Source: Staphylococcus warneri
GTDB lineage: Bacteria; Bacillota; Bacilli; Staphylococcales; Staphylococcaceae
Length of the DNA: 64,000 bases
Direction: 5' to 3'
Assembly: GCF_900636385.1 (NCBI RefSeq)
Contig: NZ_LR134269.1
Span: forward strand, 1,116,001 to 1,180,000
Below are positions 45,543-56,061 of this stretch, piece by piece. The number at the start of each line of letters is the position of its first letter. Position 1 is the stretch's first letter. The notes under the pieces are model-generated. The model saw only the letters and a program-made list of their open reading frames with translations. It had not been told where the DNA came from and did not search any database. Position numbers and translations under genes: made by a program.

Positions 45543-48174
45543 ATGAAAAATTTAAAAGCAAGTGAAATTAGACAAAAGTATTTAGATTTCTTCGTTGAAA
45601 AAGGGCATATGGTTGAACCATCAGCACCATTAGTACCTATCGATGATGATAGTTTACTATGGATAAACTCAGGTGTTGCTACGTTAAAAAAATATTTTGA
45701 TGGTAGAGAAACACCAAAAAAACCAAGAATTGTTAACTCACAAAAAGCGATTCGTACAAATGATATCGAAAATGTTGGTTTTACAGCAAGACACCATACT
45801 TTCTTTGAAATGTTAGGTAATTTCTCAATTGGTGACTATTTTAAAAACGAAGCGATAGAATTTGCATGGGAATTCTTAACTAGTGAAAAATGGATGGGTA
45901 TGGAACCAGAAAAGTTATATGTAACGATTCATCCAGAAGATGTAGAAGCATATAAAATTTGGAATGAGAAAATTGGCTTAGAAGAAAGTCGTATTATAAG
46001 AATAGAAGGTAACTTCTGGGATATCGGTGAAGGACCTTCAGGACCCAATACTGAAATATTCTATGATCGTGGTGCAGACTTCGGTAAAGATGATCCAGAG
46101 GAAGAAATGTATCCTGGCGGTGAGAATGAACGTTACTTAGAAGTTTGGAATTTAGTATTCAGTGAATTTAATCATAATAAAGACCACTCATATACACCAT
46201 TACCTAATAAAAATATTGATACTGGCATGGGATTAGAACGTATGACGTCTATCTCACAAAATGTACGTACTAACTATGAAACAGATTTATTTATGCCAAT
46301 TATTAATGAGGTTGAACAAGTTTCTGGTAAAACATATCTGCAAAATATTGATCAAGATGTAGCGTTTAAAGTTATTGCTGATCACATTAGAACAATTTCA
46401 TTTGCGATAGCGGATGGCGCATTACCTGCAAATGAAGGACGCGGATATGTATTACGTCGATTATTAAGAAGAGCTGTTCGTTTCAGTCAAACATTGGGAA
46501 TTAATGAACCATTTATGTATAAATTAGTTGATATTGTTGCTGAAATTATGGAACCATATTATCCAAATGTGAAAGAGAAAAGTGAATTCATTAAACGTGT
46601 AATCAAATCTGAAGAGGAAAGATTCCATGAAACACTTGAAGAAGGTTTAGCAATTTTAAATGGCTTCATTAGTCAAGCTAAAGAAGGAAATCAAGAAATC
46701 AATGGTAAAGATGCGTTTAAACTTTATGATACTTATGGTTTCCCCAATCGAACTTACTGAAGAATTAGCAACTCAAGAAGGTTTAACAGTTGATATGACA
46801 ACTTTTGAAGCGGAGATGCAACAACAACGAGATAGAGCACGTCAAGCACGTCAAAATTCACAATCAATGCAAGTTCAAAGTGAAGTATTAAAGAACATTA
46901 CTACTGAAAGTCATTTTGTTGGTTATAATACAACAGATTATCAAACAGAATTGATTCATTTAATTCAAAATGGTGAAGAAGTTGATAAAGCGGATACTGG
47001 AGAAACGATTTACTTTATGCTAAAAGATACACCATTTTATGCAGTAAGTGGTGGACAAGTTGCTGATAAAGGTACCGTAAGCAATGATCATTTTGAAATT
47101 GCTGTAACTGAGGTAACTAAAGCACCAAATGGTCAAAACTTGCACAAAGGTACAATACAATTTGGACAAGTTACTAAAGGAGCTGAAGTAGATGCTAGTG
47201 TCAATAAAGACGAGCGTCGTTCTATTCAAAAAAATCATAGCGCGACACATTTATTACATGCAGCATTAAAAGAAGTTTTAGGCGATCATGTTAATCAAGC
47301 AGGCTCATTAGTCGAACCTAATCGTTTGAGATTTGACTTCTCACATTTTGGTCAAATGACTCAAGATGAAATCAACCAAGTTGAAAGATGTGTTAATGAA
47401 GAGATTTGGAGAGGTATTGACGTTCGAATTCAAGAAATGAATATTGATGAAGCAAAAGCAATGGGTGCGATGGCTTTATTCGGTGAAAAATACGGCGATG
47501 TTGTAAGAGTAGTAAATATGGCTCCATTTTCTATTGAATTATGTGGTGGTATTCACGTAGAGAATACAGCGGAAATAGGATTATTCAAAATAGTAAGTGA
47601 ATCTGGTACTGGTGCTGGAGTAAGACGTATAGAAGCCTTAACTGGTAAAGCAGCATTCTTATACCTAGAACATATTCAAGAACAATTTAACTTAGTTAAA
47701 GATTTAGTTAAAGTCAAAACTGATGATCAAGTTGTAGATAAGATCACACAAATTCAAGATGAAGAAAAATCATTAATTAAACAATTAGAGCAAAGAGATA
47801 AAGAAATTACATCACTTAAAATGGGCAATATTGAAGAACAAGTTGAAACAATTAATGGGTTAAAAGTATTAGCAACAGAAGTAGATGTGCCAAATGCTAA
47901 GGCAATTCGCTCAACAATGGATGACTTTAAGTCTAAATTACAAGATACTGTGATTATTCTTGCAAGTAACGTAGATGGTAAAGTATCTATCATTGCTACT
48001 GTGCCGAAAGACCAAACTGACAAAATTAAAGCTGGTGACATTATTAAAAATATGGCACCAATTGTAGGTGGTAAAGGTGGTGGCCGTCCAGATATGGCAC
48101 AAGGTGGCGGAACACAACCAGAGAACATCACAGAATCATTACGCTTTATTAAAGATTACATTAAAAATATATAA
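45543..48174 (+). pseudogene. alaS: Alanyl-tRNA synthetase, disrupted by a 1-base insertion (probable sequencing error)
   Basis: AlaS charges tRNA-Ala and edits serine and glycine; it is essential. The first frame (45543-46760) has the class-II core with [18 protein letters not shown]. It breaks at a C-run (46742-46745). The second frame carries the editing domain ([24 protein letters not shown]) and the C-terminal DHHA1 domain with [15 protein letters not shown]. Removing one C restores [14 protein letters not shown] and gives exactly 876 residues. This is the third homopolymer frameshift in the window. The gene is under the T-box upstream. Confidence 0.93.
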
Positions 48175-48235
48175 TTTAATCATAACTTCGTGTAGAATAA
48201 AATAGAATCAATTTATGAATTGAAGGAGTGACGAT

Positions 48236-48496
48236 ATGGAAAACTTTGATAAAACAATGAAATTCAAATATGAAGATATTCCAGAAGAAGATGTCAAATC
48301 AGTATTAGAAAATGTCCACCGAACTTTAGAAGAAAGAGGCTATAATGCCGTCAATCAAATCGTAGGATATCTACTATCAGGCGATCCGGCCTATATTCCA
48401 CGTCAAAATGAAGCTAGAAATCAAATACGTCACATTGACAGAGATGTGATTATGGAAGAACTTGTTTCAAATTATTTATCTGAGTCTAAAGAATAA
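48236..48496 (+). CDS. IreB-family regulatory protein (UPF0297)
   Basis: The 86-residue protein starts [14 protein letters not shown] and contains the family stretch [24 protein letters not shown]. It matches UPF0297 (YrzL), whose enterococcal member IreB is a phosphorylated regulator acting with the PASTA kinase IreK. A similar role in staphylococci is inference. AAGGAG precedes the ATG. It leads the conserved yrzL-ruvX-yrzB trio after alaS, with only 6 and 12 bases between genes. Confidence 0.94.
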   Translation: MENFDKTMKFKYEDIPEEDVKSVLENVHRTLEERGYNAVNQIVGYLLSGDPAYIPRQNEARNQIRHIDRDVIMEELVSNYLSESKE

Positions 48497-48502
48497 CTAT
48501 AT

Positions 48503-48931
48503 ATGTTAAAACATAAAATACTCGGATTAGACGTAGGTAGCAAAACTGTAGGTATAGCGATTAGTGATTTAATGGGTTGGACTGCTCAAGGTTTAGACAC
48601 ACTCCGTATCGATGAAAATAATAATGAATTAGGTATCGATCAACTCGTAGACATCATTAAGAAACATGGCGTTGGTACAGTAGTTATCGGATTACCTAAA
48701 AACATGAACAATTCTATTGGATTTCGTGGAGAAGCTTCGTTACAATACAAAGAGAAACTACAAGAAGCGTTACCATCTATAGAAATTATTATGTGGGACG
48801 AGCGATTAAGTACAATGGCTGCTGAAAAGTCATTACTTGAAGCAGATGTTTCAAGGCAAAAAAGAAAAAAAGTAATAGATAAAATGGCCGCAGTATTTAT
48901 ATTACAAGGCTATTTAGATTCTATTTCATAA
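48503..48931 (+). CDS. ruvX: Putative pre-16S rRNA nuclease / Holliday junction resolvase-like RuvX (YqgF)
   Basis: YqgF-type RNase H-fold proteins are implicated in trimming the 5' end of 16S rRNA; a Holliday junction role was proposed from the fold. The 142-residue protein has the RNase H first strand [17 protein letters not shown], the segment [16 protein letters not shown] and [16 protein letters not shown] with acidic catalytic residues. It starts six bases after the IreB-type gene and is followed by a DUF1292 gene. Confidence 0.94.
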   Translation: MLKHKILGLDVGSKTVGIAISDLMGWTAQGLDTLRIDENNNELGIDQLVDIIKKHGVGTVVIGLPKNMNNSIGFRGEASLQYKEKLQEALPSIEIIMWDERLSTMAAEKSLLEADVSRQKRKKVIDKMAAVFILQGYLDSIS

Positions 48932-48943
48932 AGGAGAAATAAA

Positions 48944-49252
48944 ATGACTGAACATAATCACGATACAGAATTAAATATTAATAATGAAGAGGAACTTTTA
49001 ACATTATATGATGAAGAAGGAAATGAAGTACTTTATCGTAAAATGTTAGAATTCTATCACCCTGAATTTAAAAAAGAATATGTTGTGTTAGCCGAAGAAG
49101 GTGCACAAACAGATGAAGATGATATGATTGAACTAGTACCAATGATTAATGAACCTGATGAATCAGGTGATGGTGGTAAATTAGTTCCAATCGAAACAGA
49201 CGAAGAATGGGACATGATTGAAGAAGTAGTTAATACTGAAATTGATGAATAA
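48944..49252 (+). CDS. DUF1292 acidic protein (UPF0473, YrzB)
   Basis: The 102-residue protein is strongly acidic and has the family segments [17 protein letters not shown] and EYVVLAEEG. It matches the DUF1292/UPF0473 family (YrzB). The function is unknown; the conserved linkage with ruvX suggests a related housekeeping role. AAAGGAG precedes the ATG, and a terminator ends the operon. Confidence 0.93.
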   Translation: MTEHNHDTELNINNEEELLTLYDEEGNEVLYRKMLEFYHPEFKKEYVVLAEEGAQTDEDDMIELVPMINEPDESGDGGKLVPIETDEEWDMIEEVVNTEIDE

Positions 49253-49276
49253 GTACTAGAATAATAAAGTTAAAAT

Positions 49277-49324
49277 ACGCCTTATGTGAAGACATCAACA
49301 TGTCAAAGCATAAGGCGTTTTTAT
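49277..49324 (+). terminator. Terminator after the DUF1292 gene
   Basis: A perfect 10-bp stem (ACGCCTTATG / CATAAGGCGT), with an inner GACAT/ATGTC stem, is followed by TTTTTAT. Confidence 0.85.
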
Positions 49325-49446
49325 CATTAATAAACTTATTCTAAAATTTTAACTTTGAGTCGTACCATTAAGATTTATACTTATAATCACGCTGAAATTA
49401 TGGTAAAATATTTAGAGTTAAATATTATATGCATCGTTTTAATATA

Positions 49447-49533
49447 CAACGGTTATATATTTGTGCGTTGTTGTAATCAGTCAAATTCATTGATTTATAC
49501 TTTAAATCAATACATAGGCTGATTTATTTTATT
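49447..49533 (+). promoter_or_regulatory. Tandem hairpins in the trmR leader
   Basis: Two hairpins lie 45-130 bases before trmR: CAACG/CGTTG (49447-49470) and a nested stem in which AATCAG (49475-49480) pairs with CTGATT (49519-49524) outside a perfect ATTGATTTA/TAAATCAAT (49489-49511). The second is followed by TTATTTTATTG and could act as an attenuator. No known riboswitch family is recognised. Confidence 0.4.
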
Positions 49534-49579
49534 GCCTTATAAATTTGTAGTTATTTTACACAAAGGAAGTCGTTTTATA

Positions 49580-50215
49580 ATGAATACAAATCATTCATAT
49601 ATTCTTAATCTGCATAAAATTAATGACAATCATATAGAAGCCTTAAGAGAATATGCAGTTAATCATCAAGTACCTATCGTCGATCGAAATACATTAGAAA
49701 TGATTAAACAAATCATTCGTATAAATCATACAACTCGTATTCTTGAAATTGGTACAGCAATTGGATATAGCGCCATGCAATTCGCTTCAGTATCGGACGA
49801 TATTCAAGTAACTACAATCGAAAGAAATTCAGAAATGATACATCAAGCTAAATCAAATATTTCAAATAATCATTATTCTCATCGAATACGTCTTATTGAG
49901 GGAGATGCTTTAGAGCAATTCGATAAAATTAAAGATCAAACATTCGATATGTTATTTATCGATGCAGCAAAAGCACAATCAAAGAAATTTTTTGAGTTAT
50001 ACACTCCCTTACTTAGAGAAGGTGGCATTGTCATTACTGATAATGTACTTTACCATGGCTTTGTTTCAGACATAGATATTGTAAGATCAAGAAACGTACG
50101 ACAAATGGTAAAAAAAGTTCAACAATTTAATGAGTGGTTAATGCAACAAGATGACTATACAACAAACTTTTTAAATATGGATGATGGATTAGCAATTTCA
50201 ATAAAAGGAGAATGA
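49580..50215 (+). CDS. trmR: tRNA 5-hydroxyuridine O-methyltransferase TrmR (YrrM)
   Basis: TrmR methylates 5-hydroxyuridine-34 to 5-methoxyuridine in tRNAs of Bacillus. The 211-residue protein is a class-I SAM-dependent O-methyltransferase with ILEIGTAIGYSAMQFA (motif I, about 52-67), DMLFIDAAKAQSKKF and GGIVITDNVLYHG. I set the start at ATG 49580, after AAAGGAAG; the frame extends back to 49532 without a ribosome binding site. It overlaps the next gene by the ATGA-type junction region and heads trmR-trhP1-trhP2, the same order as yrrMNO in Bacillus, which supports the tRNA role over a generic methyltransferase. Confidence 0.87.
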   Translation: MNTNHSYILNLHKINDNHIEALREYAVNHQVPIVDRNTLEMIKQIIRINHTTRILEIGTAIGYSAMQFASVSDDIQVTTIERNSEMIHQAKSNISNNHYSHRIRLIEGDALEQFDKIKDQTFDMLFIDAAKAQSKKFFELYTPLLREGGIVITDNVLYHGFVSDIDIVRSRNVRQMVKKVQQFNEWLMQQDDYTTNFLNMDDGLAISIKGE

Positions 50216-50217
50216 CT

Positions 50218-51141
50218 ATGCCAGAATTACTAGTTACTCCTAAGTCACTAACACATATGGAAACACTAATAGACATAGGTGCGGATGCATTTGTTATTGG
50301 TGAACAAAAATTTGGTTTACGACTTCCAGGAGAATTTAATCGTGAAGATATGACAAAAGCTGTAACAATAGCACACAACAATAATAAAAAAGTGTACGCC
50401 GCAGTTAATGGTTTATTCCATAATTATCATTTAGCTGCATTAGAAGATTATATTCAATTTTTACATGAAATACGGGTGGATAGAATTATTTTTGGTGATC
50501 CAGCAGTTGTGATGTATGTAAAACAACAGTCCAATCCAATTCCATTACATTGGGATGCTGAGACATTAGTCACTAATTATTTCCAATGTAATTATTGGGG
50601 GAAAAAGGGAGCAACTAGAGCCGTCTTAGCAAGAGAATTAAGTCTTGAAGAAATTCTCAATATAAAAGCGCATGCCGACGTTGAAATCGAAGTCCAAGTG
50701 CACGGTATGACTTGCATGTTCCAATCAAAAAGAATGTTATTAGGTAATTATTACACATTCCAAGACAGACAAATGAAAATTCAACGTAGTGATAATCAAA
50801 ATGATTTATTACTATATGATGAAGAACGTGAAAATAAATACCCGGTATTTGAAGATTACAATGGCACGCATATTATGTCTCCAAATGATATATGCCTTAT
50901 AGAGGAATTAGAACCATTTTTTGAAGCAGGCATTGATGCATTTAAAATAGATGGTATTTTACAAACTGAAGAATATATAAACGTTGTCACACAACAATAT
51001 CGTGAAGCAATTGATCTTTATAATGAAGACCCTGAGACATATGAAGATGAAAAATTTATGCTTGTAGACCCAATCGAAGAGATTCAACCAGAACATCGTC
51101 CATTTGATGAAGGTTTCTTATTTAAGCATACAGTATATTAG
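50218..51141 (+). CDS. trhP1: U32-family tRNA hydroxylation protein, first paralog (YrrN-like)
   Basis: U32-family TrhP proteins act with prephenate-linked chemistry to hydroxylate U34 of tRNA. The 307-residue protein starts MPELLVTPKSLTHMETLIDI and has the U32 barrel, but its central segment VQVHGMTCMFQSKRMLLGNYY lacks the full cysteine set found in the next gene, so it may be a non-catalytic partner. ATG 50218 is chosen over 50212 because AAAGGAG lies seven bases upstream. It follows trmR directly and precedes trhP2 by 11 bases. Confidence 0.85.
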   Translation: MPELLVTPKSLTHMETLIDIGADAFVIGEQKFGLRLPGEFNREDMTKAVTIAHNNNKKVYAAVNGLFHNYHLAALEDYIQFLHEIRVDRIIFGDPAVVMYVKQQSNPIPLHWDAETLVTNYFQCNYWGKKGATRAVLARELSLEEILNIKAHADVEIEVQVHGMTCMFQSKRMLLGNYYTFQDRQMKIQRSDNQNDLLLYDEERENKYPVFEDYNGTHIMSPNDICLIEELEPFFEAGIDAFKIDGILQTEEYINVVTQQYREAIDLYNEDPETYEDEKFMLVDPIEEIQPEHRPFDEGFLFKHTVY

Positions 51142-51152
51142 GAGGCTGAATC

Positions 51153-52421
51153 ATGAAAACATTAGAAGACATTAAAGGTGCTTCAAAAACTAAAATGAAG
51201 ATGCCAGAATTACTTGCTCCAGCTGGTAACTTAGAAAAATTAAAAATTGCAGTACATTACGGTGCAGATGCAGTATTTTTAGGCGGACAAGAATATGGCT
51301 TAAGATCAAATGCTGATAATTTTACTATGGATGAAATCGCTGAAGGCGTAGAATTTGCAAATCGATATGGCGCAAAAATATATGTTACAACGAATATTAT
51401 TGCACATGATGATAATATGGAAGGCTTAGATGACTATTTAATGAACCTTGAAGCTACAGGAGCTACAGGGATAATTGTTGCTGATCCACTAATTATTGAA
51501 ACATGCAAAAAAGTAGCGCCAAAGTTAGAAATACACTTATCTACTCAACAATCATTATCTAATTACAAAGCAGTTGAATTTTGGAAAGAAGAAGGTCTTG
51601 ACCGAGTTGTTTTAGCACGTGAGACTGGTGCGATGGAAATGAAAGAGATGAAAGAGAAAGTTGATATTGAAATTGAAGCCTTTATTCATGGAGCGATGTG
51701 TATTGCGTATTCAGGAAGATGTACATTAAGTAATCATATGACTGCACGTGATTCTAACAGAGGTGGTTGTTGTCAAAGTTGCCGTTGGGACTATGATTTA
51801 TTACAAGTAGACGATGATGGAGAATTAGATCTATTTTATGAAGATGGTGAAGTAGTTCCATTTGCAATGAGTCCTAAAGATTTAAAATTAATCGAATCTA
51901 TTCCACAAATGATGGATTTAGGTGTCGATTCATTAAAAATAGAAGGACGAATGAAATCAATTCATTATATAGCAACTGTTGTCTCTGTTTATCGTAAAGT
52001 CATTGATGCTTATGCTGAAGACCCAGAACATTTCACAATTAATCCAGAATGGTTAATCGAATTAGATAAATGTGCTAATAGAGATACAGCACCTGCCTTT
52101 TTTGAAGGTACACCAGGTTATGAAGAGCAAATGTTTGGAGAACAACAATCTAAAAAATCACCATATGATTTTTGTGGCTTAGTATTAGACTACGATGAAG
52201 CAACGCAAATCGCTACTATCCAACAAAGAAATAACTTTAAACCAGGACAAGAAATTGAATTCTTTGGGCCTGAAATAGAAAGCTTTAAACAAATTGTAGA
52301 TACAATTTATGATGAAGAAGGCAATCAACTTGATGCTGCACGTCATCCATTGCAAATTGTACAAATTAAAGTCGATCGTCCAATCTTTGCGAACAACATG
52401 ATGAGAAAGGAAATCGGGTAA
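51153..52421 (+). CDS. trhP2: U32-family tRNA hydroxylation protein, second paralog (YrrO-like)
   Basis: The 422-residue protein is a full-length U32 protein, annotated for years as a collagenase-like peptidase and now linked to 5-hydroxyuridine-34 formation (TrhP) in Bacillus and E. coli. It has the family signature [19 protein letters not shown] (about residues 173-191) and the cluster [11 protein letters not shown] (about 205-215); these cysteines are likely iron-sulfur ligands. Its C-terminal domain is beta-rich. A GGAGG site precedes the ATG, and the udk start overlaps its stop by one base. Confidence 0.88.
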   Translation: MKTLEDIKGASKTKMKMPELLAPAGNLEKLKIAVHYGADAVFLGGQEYGLRSNADNFTMDEIAEGVEFANRYGAKIYVTTNIIAHDDNMEGLDDYLMNLEATGATGIIVADPLIIETCKKVAPKLEIHLSTQQSLSNYKAVEFWKEEGLDRVVLARETGAMEMKEMKEKVDIEIEAFIHGAMCIAYSGRCTLSNHMTARDSNRGGCCQSCRWDYDLLQVDDDGELDLFYEDGEVVPFAMSPKDLKLIESIPQMMDLGVDSLKIEGRMKSIHYIATVVSVYRKVIDAYAEDPEHFTINPEWLIELDKCANRDTAPAFFEGTPGYEEQMFGEQQSKKSPYDFCGLVLDYDEATQIATIQQRNNFKPGQEIEFFGPEIESFKQIVDTIYDEEGNQLDAARHPLQIVQIKVDRPIFANNMMRKEIG

Positions 52422-53044
52422 TGACACAAACGACGATTATAGGGATTGCTGGAGGCTCTGGTTCTGGTAAAACAACTGTCACAAATGAAATTATGAAAAA
52501 TCTAGAAGGTCATAGTATTGCATTATTAGCGCAAGACTATTATTATAAAGACCAATCACATTTAACTTTTGAAGAGCGTTTGGAGACAAACTATGATCAT
52601 CCATTTGCATTTGATAACGATTTGTTAATTCAAAATCTTAAAGATTTAAGAAATGGTAAAGCTGTTGAAGTACCAACTTATGATTATGCAAGTCATACTA
52701 GAAGCGAACAAACAATTGCATTTGAACCTAAAGATGTTATCATCGTAGAAGGTATCTTCGCTTTAGAAAACAAGACGTTACGTGATATGATGGATGTTAA
52801 AATATATGTCGATACGGATGCAGATTTAAGAATATTACGTCGCCTAAAAAGAGACACTCATGAGCGTGGACGATCTATGGATTCAGTTATCAATCAATAC
52901 TTAAATGTGGTGCGCCCTATGCACGAACAATTTATTGAACCAACTAAGAAACATGCTGACATCATTATTCCAGAAGGTGGCAGTAACAAGGTAGCCATTG
53001 ATATCATGACTACTAAGATTCAATCTTTAGTTAGTAAACAATAG
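52421..53044 (+). CDS. udk: Uridine/cytidine kinase
   Basis: Udk phosphorylates uridine and cytidine in pyrimidine salvage. The 207-residue P-loop kinase has Walker [14 protein letters not shown] (8-20), the substrate segment [10 protein letters not shown] and the DHPFAFD motif. Its ATG overlaps the trhP2 stop by one base, giving translational coupling. greA follows after 26 bases, the udk-greA order being standard in Bacillales. Confidence 0.97.
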   Translation: MTQTTIIGIAGGSGSGKTTVTNEIMKNLEGHSIALLAQDYYYKDQSHLTFEERLETNYDHPFAFDNDLLIQNLKDLRNGKAVEVPTYDYASHTRSEQTIAFEPKDVIIVEGIFALENKTLRDMMDVKIYVDTDADLRILRRLKRDTHERGRSMDSVINQYLNVVRPMHEQFIEPTKKHADIIIPEGGSNKVAIDIMTTKIQSLVSKQ

Positions 53045-53070
53045 TATTAAAAGTAAAGGAAGATGACATA

Positions 53071-53547
53071 ATGGAAAATCAAAAACAGTATCCAATGACA
53101 CAAGAAGGATTTGAAAAGCTAGAACAAGAATTAGAAGAATTAAAAACGGTTAAAAGACCAGAAGTAGTAGAAAAAATTAAAGTTGCACGTTCATTTGGTG
53201 ACTTATCTGAGAACTCCGAATATGATGCAGCAAAAGATGAACAAGGTTTTATTGAACAAGATATTCAACGTATTGAACATATGATTAGAAATGCTTTAAT
53301 CATCGAAGATACTGGCGACAATAATACTGTTCAAATTGGTAAAACTGTGACTTTTGTTGAATTACCAGGTGATGAAGAAGAAAGTTACCAGATTGTGGGT
53401 TCTGCCGAAGCAGATGCTTTCAAAGGTAAAATTTCAAATGAATCTCCAATGGCATCAGCATTAATCGGTAAATCATTAGATGATGAAGTCCGCGTACCAT
53501 TACCAAATGGTGGAGAAATGAACGTTAAAATTGTTGATATTAAATAA
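53071..53547 (+). CDS. greA: Transcription elongation factor GreA
   Basis: GreA rescues backtracked RNA polymerase by stimulating transcript cleavage. The 158-residue protein has the N-terminal coiled coil (about 10-75) with its tip acidic pair in the [20 protein letters not shown] segment, and a C-terminal FKBP-like domain with [15 protein letters not shown]. An AAAGGAAG site precedes the ATG. It is the last gene of its operon; a strong terminator follows. Confidence 0.98.
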   Translation: MENQKQYPMTQEGFEKLEQELEELKTVKRPEVVEKIKVARSFGDLSENSEYDAAKDEQGFIEQDIQRIEHMIRNALIIEDTGDNNTVQIGKTVTFVELPGDEEESYQIVGSAEADAFKGKISNESPMASALIGKSLDDEVRVPLPNGGEMNVKIVDIK

Positions 53548-53567
53548 TTAAAATAGTTATAAACATT

Positions 53568-53602
53568 GCAAGCATTGTTATTTTACAATGCTTGCTTTTT
53601 TA
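53568..53602 (+). terminator. Terminator after greA
   Basis: A perfect 11-bp stem (GCAAGCATTGT / ACAATGCTTGC) with a 6-base loop is followed by TTTTTT. Confidence 0.92.
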
Positions 53603-53690
53603 TGTGGAAAAATACTTAATCTATACTTCGATTTTAGTTTGAGCAATAGAAAATGACATAATTAATAGCGACAAAAACAAAAGATTATGA

Positions 53691-53720
53691 TTAAATAGAA
53701 TATAGAAAATTTTGTATAAT
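53691..53720 (+). promoter_or_regulatory. Candidate promoter of the pxp operon
   Basis: TTAAAT (53691-53696) and TATAAT (53715-53720) are separated by 18 bases in an otherwise empty interval of 270 bases after the greA terminator. The leader would be about 150 bases. Confidence 0.4.
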
Positions 53721-53874
53721 TAGTTTTATTGTTGAAATGAGCAATTTTTTGTTTATAGGGACAAATTGGTTATTAACAATAATTCGAATTACTTATTAAA
53801 CATATATACAATGAAAATGATACAATAGAATGGTACAACAACTAAGTCCTATATAAAGGGGAGGAATTGGTAAG

Positions 53875-54606
53875 TTGGAAACAAGATTGATTAATGAACA
53901 ATCACTAATGATTTATTTCGAAAATGAAATTAGTGAAAATACATATGAAAAAGTAAATAAGACAGTACAATATATTCAGAATCAAAAGCACAAGGATATT
54001 ATTGATATTGTCCCATCTTACAGAGCTATTTTAATTACATTCGATAATATGAGTATCGATGGCACTAAATTGATTGAAAATTTAGAACTTAGTCAAATTT
54101 CGGACACAAATCTAAATAATCAGAATCAACGCAAGATTATTACCGTACCCGTTGTATATGGTGGAGAATTTGGTCCAGATTTAGATGAGGTTGCGTCTTA
54201 TAATAATTTGACAAATGAAGAAGTGATAGATATACACACACAACAAGCTTATTTGATCTATATGCTAGGCTTTATGCCAGGGTTCCCATATTTAGGTGGA
54301 TTAGATAAGCGCATTCATACACCACGTCGTTCTGAACCAAGAGTTAAGATTGACGCTGGTTCAGTAGGTATTGCAAATAACCAAACGGGGTTATATCCAC
54401 TAGATTCACCGGGAGGTTGGCAAATTATTGGACGTACACCATTAAAAGTTTTTGATTTAAATAGAGATCCAATGACGATTTATGAGGCTGGCGATTATAT
54501 TCAATTTAAGGCCATTACACAAAGTGAATACGACCAAATTGTATCAGATATTAATGATGAACATTTTGAAATAGATAAGTGGGTGACGTACGAAAATGAG
54601 TATTAA
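53875..54606 (+). CDS. pxpB: 5-oxoprolinase subunit PxpB (KipI family)
   Basis: PxpB with PxpA and PxpC forms the bacterial ATP-dependent 5-oxoprolinase that opens pyroglutamate to glutamate. The 243-residue protein has the KipI/AHS1 fold with YMLGFMPGFPYLGGLD (about 125-140) and GIANNQTGLYPLDSPGGW. Translation starts at TTG 53875 after GGGGAGG. KipI of Bacillus also inhibits the sporulation kinase KinA, which is irrelevant here since staphylococci do not sporulate. It overlaps pxpC by 11 bases. Confidence 0.93.
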   Translation: METRLINEQSLMIYFENEISENTYEKVNKTVQYIQNQKHKDIIDIVPSYRAILITFDNMSIDGTKLIENLELSQISDTNLNNQNQRKIITVPVVYGGEFGPDLDEVASYNNLTNEEVIDIHTQQAYLIYMLGFMPGFPYLGGLDKRIHTPRRSEPRVKIDAGSVGIANNQTGLYPLDSPGGWQIIGRTPLKVFDLNRDPMTIYEAGDYIQFKAITQSEYDQIVSDINDEHFEIDKWVTYENEY

Positions 54607-55600
54607 AATTTTGAAACCAGGTTTATTTACTACTGTTCAAGATATTGGTCGTAAAGGTTATATGAACGTTGGGTTTTCAGAAGCAGGTGCACTTGATCAG
54701 CATCATTATCAAATTGCATCTCATCTCATTGGCAATAATGGCCCAGCATTGGAGTTTACAATTATTGGTCCAACGATACAGTTTTTACAAGAGAATTCAT
54801 TTACAATAGCAGGTGGTCGCTTCAATGCAACGCTCAATGGTGACGCAATCGAATCTCAGATTATATATGGTGTGAAACCAGGTGATATATTAGAGATTGG
54901 TAATGCGATCACAGGTGCTAGAGGGTATATTACGTTTGGACAACCACTTGATATACCACTAATTGCTGACAGTTATTCGACACACACAAGAAGTAAGATG
55001 GGTGGATACAAAGGACGATCTTTAAAGAAAGACGATGTTATTCAAACAATTGAGCACCCTTCTTATAAGAAAAATATTGGACGTGCTTCTCAAATTAATC
55101 TTGCAAATAAAGATAATGTAATACACATCATTGAAGGACCACAAATTGCATCATTTTCTGAGGAAGCAAAATCAAAATTAACTGAAAATGAATATGTAAT
55201 TTCAGAGATGTCAGATCGTATGGGTTTCCGTCTTAAAGGAGAAAATATTGCACCTGAAGAAAGTGCCGATATTATTTCTGAGCCTGTAGCATTAGGTAGT
55301 ATTCAAGTGCCTAATGATGGTAATCCTATCATTTTACTTAATGATAAACAGACTGTTGGTGGTTATACAAAAATTGCTACAGTTACACAATTAGGGTTAA
55401 ATCTATTAGTTCAATTTCAACCAGGTGAGTCGATTCGCTTTAAATGGATATCAGTAGAAGAGGCTATAAATGAAACAAATCAATTTAATAAACAGTTTAA
55501 AGAAGAATTAATGAAAATAAATAGTCAGCCGCTATACGACATGAAAAGTATGAGAAGAACATCTAGAAAATTAGCGAATCTGATGAAAGGAGAATTTTAA
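54596..55600 (+). CDS. pxpC: 5-oxoprolinase subunit PxpC (KipA family)
   Basis: The 334-residue protein is the AHS2/KipA-type partner of PxpB, starting MSIKILKPGLFTTVQDIGRKGY and carrying the family stretch VISEMSDRMGFRLKG and SIQVPNDGNPIILLNDKQTVGGY. KipI-KipA domains are structurally homologous to the carboxyltransferase part of urea carboxylase. It overlaps pxpB by 11 bases and is followed by a biotin carrier and a biotin carboxylase gene, which makes a carboxylase-type reaction worth considering. Confidence 0.93.
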   Translation: MSIKILKPGLFTTVQDIGRKGYMNVGFSEAGALDQHHYQIASHLIGNNGPALEFTIIGPTIQFLQENSFTIAGGRFNATLNGDAIESQIIYGVKPGDILEIGNAITGARGYITFGQPLDIPLIADSYSTHTRSKMGGYKGRSLKKDDVIQTIEHPSYKKNIGRASQINLANKDNVIHIIEGPQIASFSEEAKSKLTENEYVISEMSDRMGFRLKGENIAPEESADIISEPVALGSIQVPNDGNPIILLNDKQTVGGYTKIATVTQLGLNLLVQFQPGESIRFKWISVEEAINETNQFNKQFKEELMKINSQPLYDMKSMRRTSRKLANLMKGEF

Positions 55601-55604
55601 CAAA

Positions 55605-56051
55605 ATGAATACCAAAAAAATAGAAGAGATTATTAAATTAGTAAAAGCAAATGATGTTAAAAAATTTAAATATAAGGATTTTGAAAATGAAATAGAGTTA
55701 GATTTCACAGAAGGTCAAGTTATATCTCAAGCGCCTTCCGTTTCACAAGGCCCAAGCAGTAATTCAAATCAAAATGCTCAACAAGATACACAAAGTACAG
55801 ATATTCAAACTGAAGAAAATGCTATTAAATCACCTATGGTCGGAACATTCTTTTTACAAGATAGTAAAGAATTAACTGAACCACAAATTAAAGTTGGAGA
55901 CAAAATTGAAAAAGGTGACGTGATAGGTTTTATAGAGGCCATGAAAGTAATGAATGAAGTGACGAGTGATATTGCTGGAGAAGTGGCTAATATTGCTGTA
56001 GAACATGGTACAAATGTTGAATATGACCAAATATTAGTGACTTTGAAGTAA
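55605..56051 (+). CDS. accB: Biotin carboxyl carrier protein, second (non-housekeeping) type
   Basis: The 148-residue protein has a short N-terminal helix, a Gln/Ser/Asn-rich linker (about 40-72) and a biotinyl domain with the attachment motif EAMKVMNEV, lysine K114. It resembles AccB of acetyl-CoA carboxylase, but its setting inside the pxp operon, away from accD/accA, suggests a dedicated carrier. GAAAGGAG precedes the ATG, and the biotin carboxylase gene follows after 10 bases. Confidence 0.92.
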   Translation: MNTKKIEEIIKLVKANDVKKFKYKDFENEIELDFTEGQVISQAPSVSQGPSSNSNQNAQQDTQSTDIQTEENAIKSPMVGTFFLQDSKELTEPQIKVGDKIEKGDVIGFIEAMKVMNEVTSDIAGEVANIAVEHGTNVEYDQILVTLK

Positions 56052-56061
56052 GGAGGCTTAC

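Noticed and set aside
50212..50217. Start of the first U32 gene at ATG 50212
   Set aside because: The GGAG site is only one base away; ATG 50218 has normal spacing.
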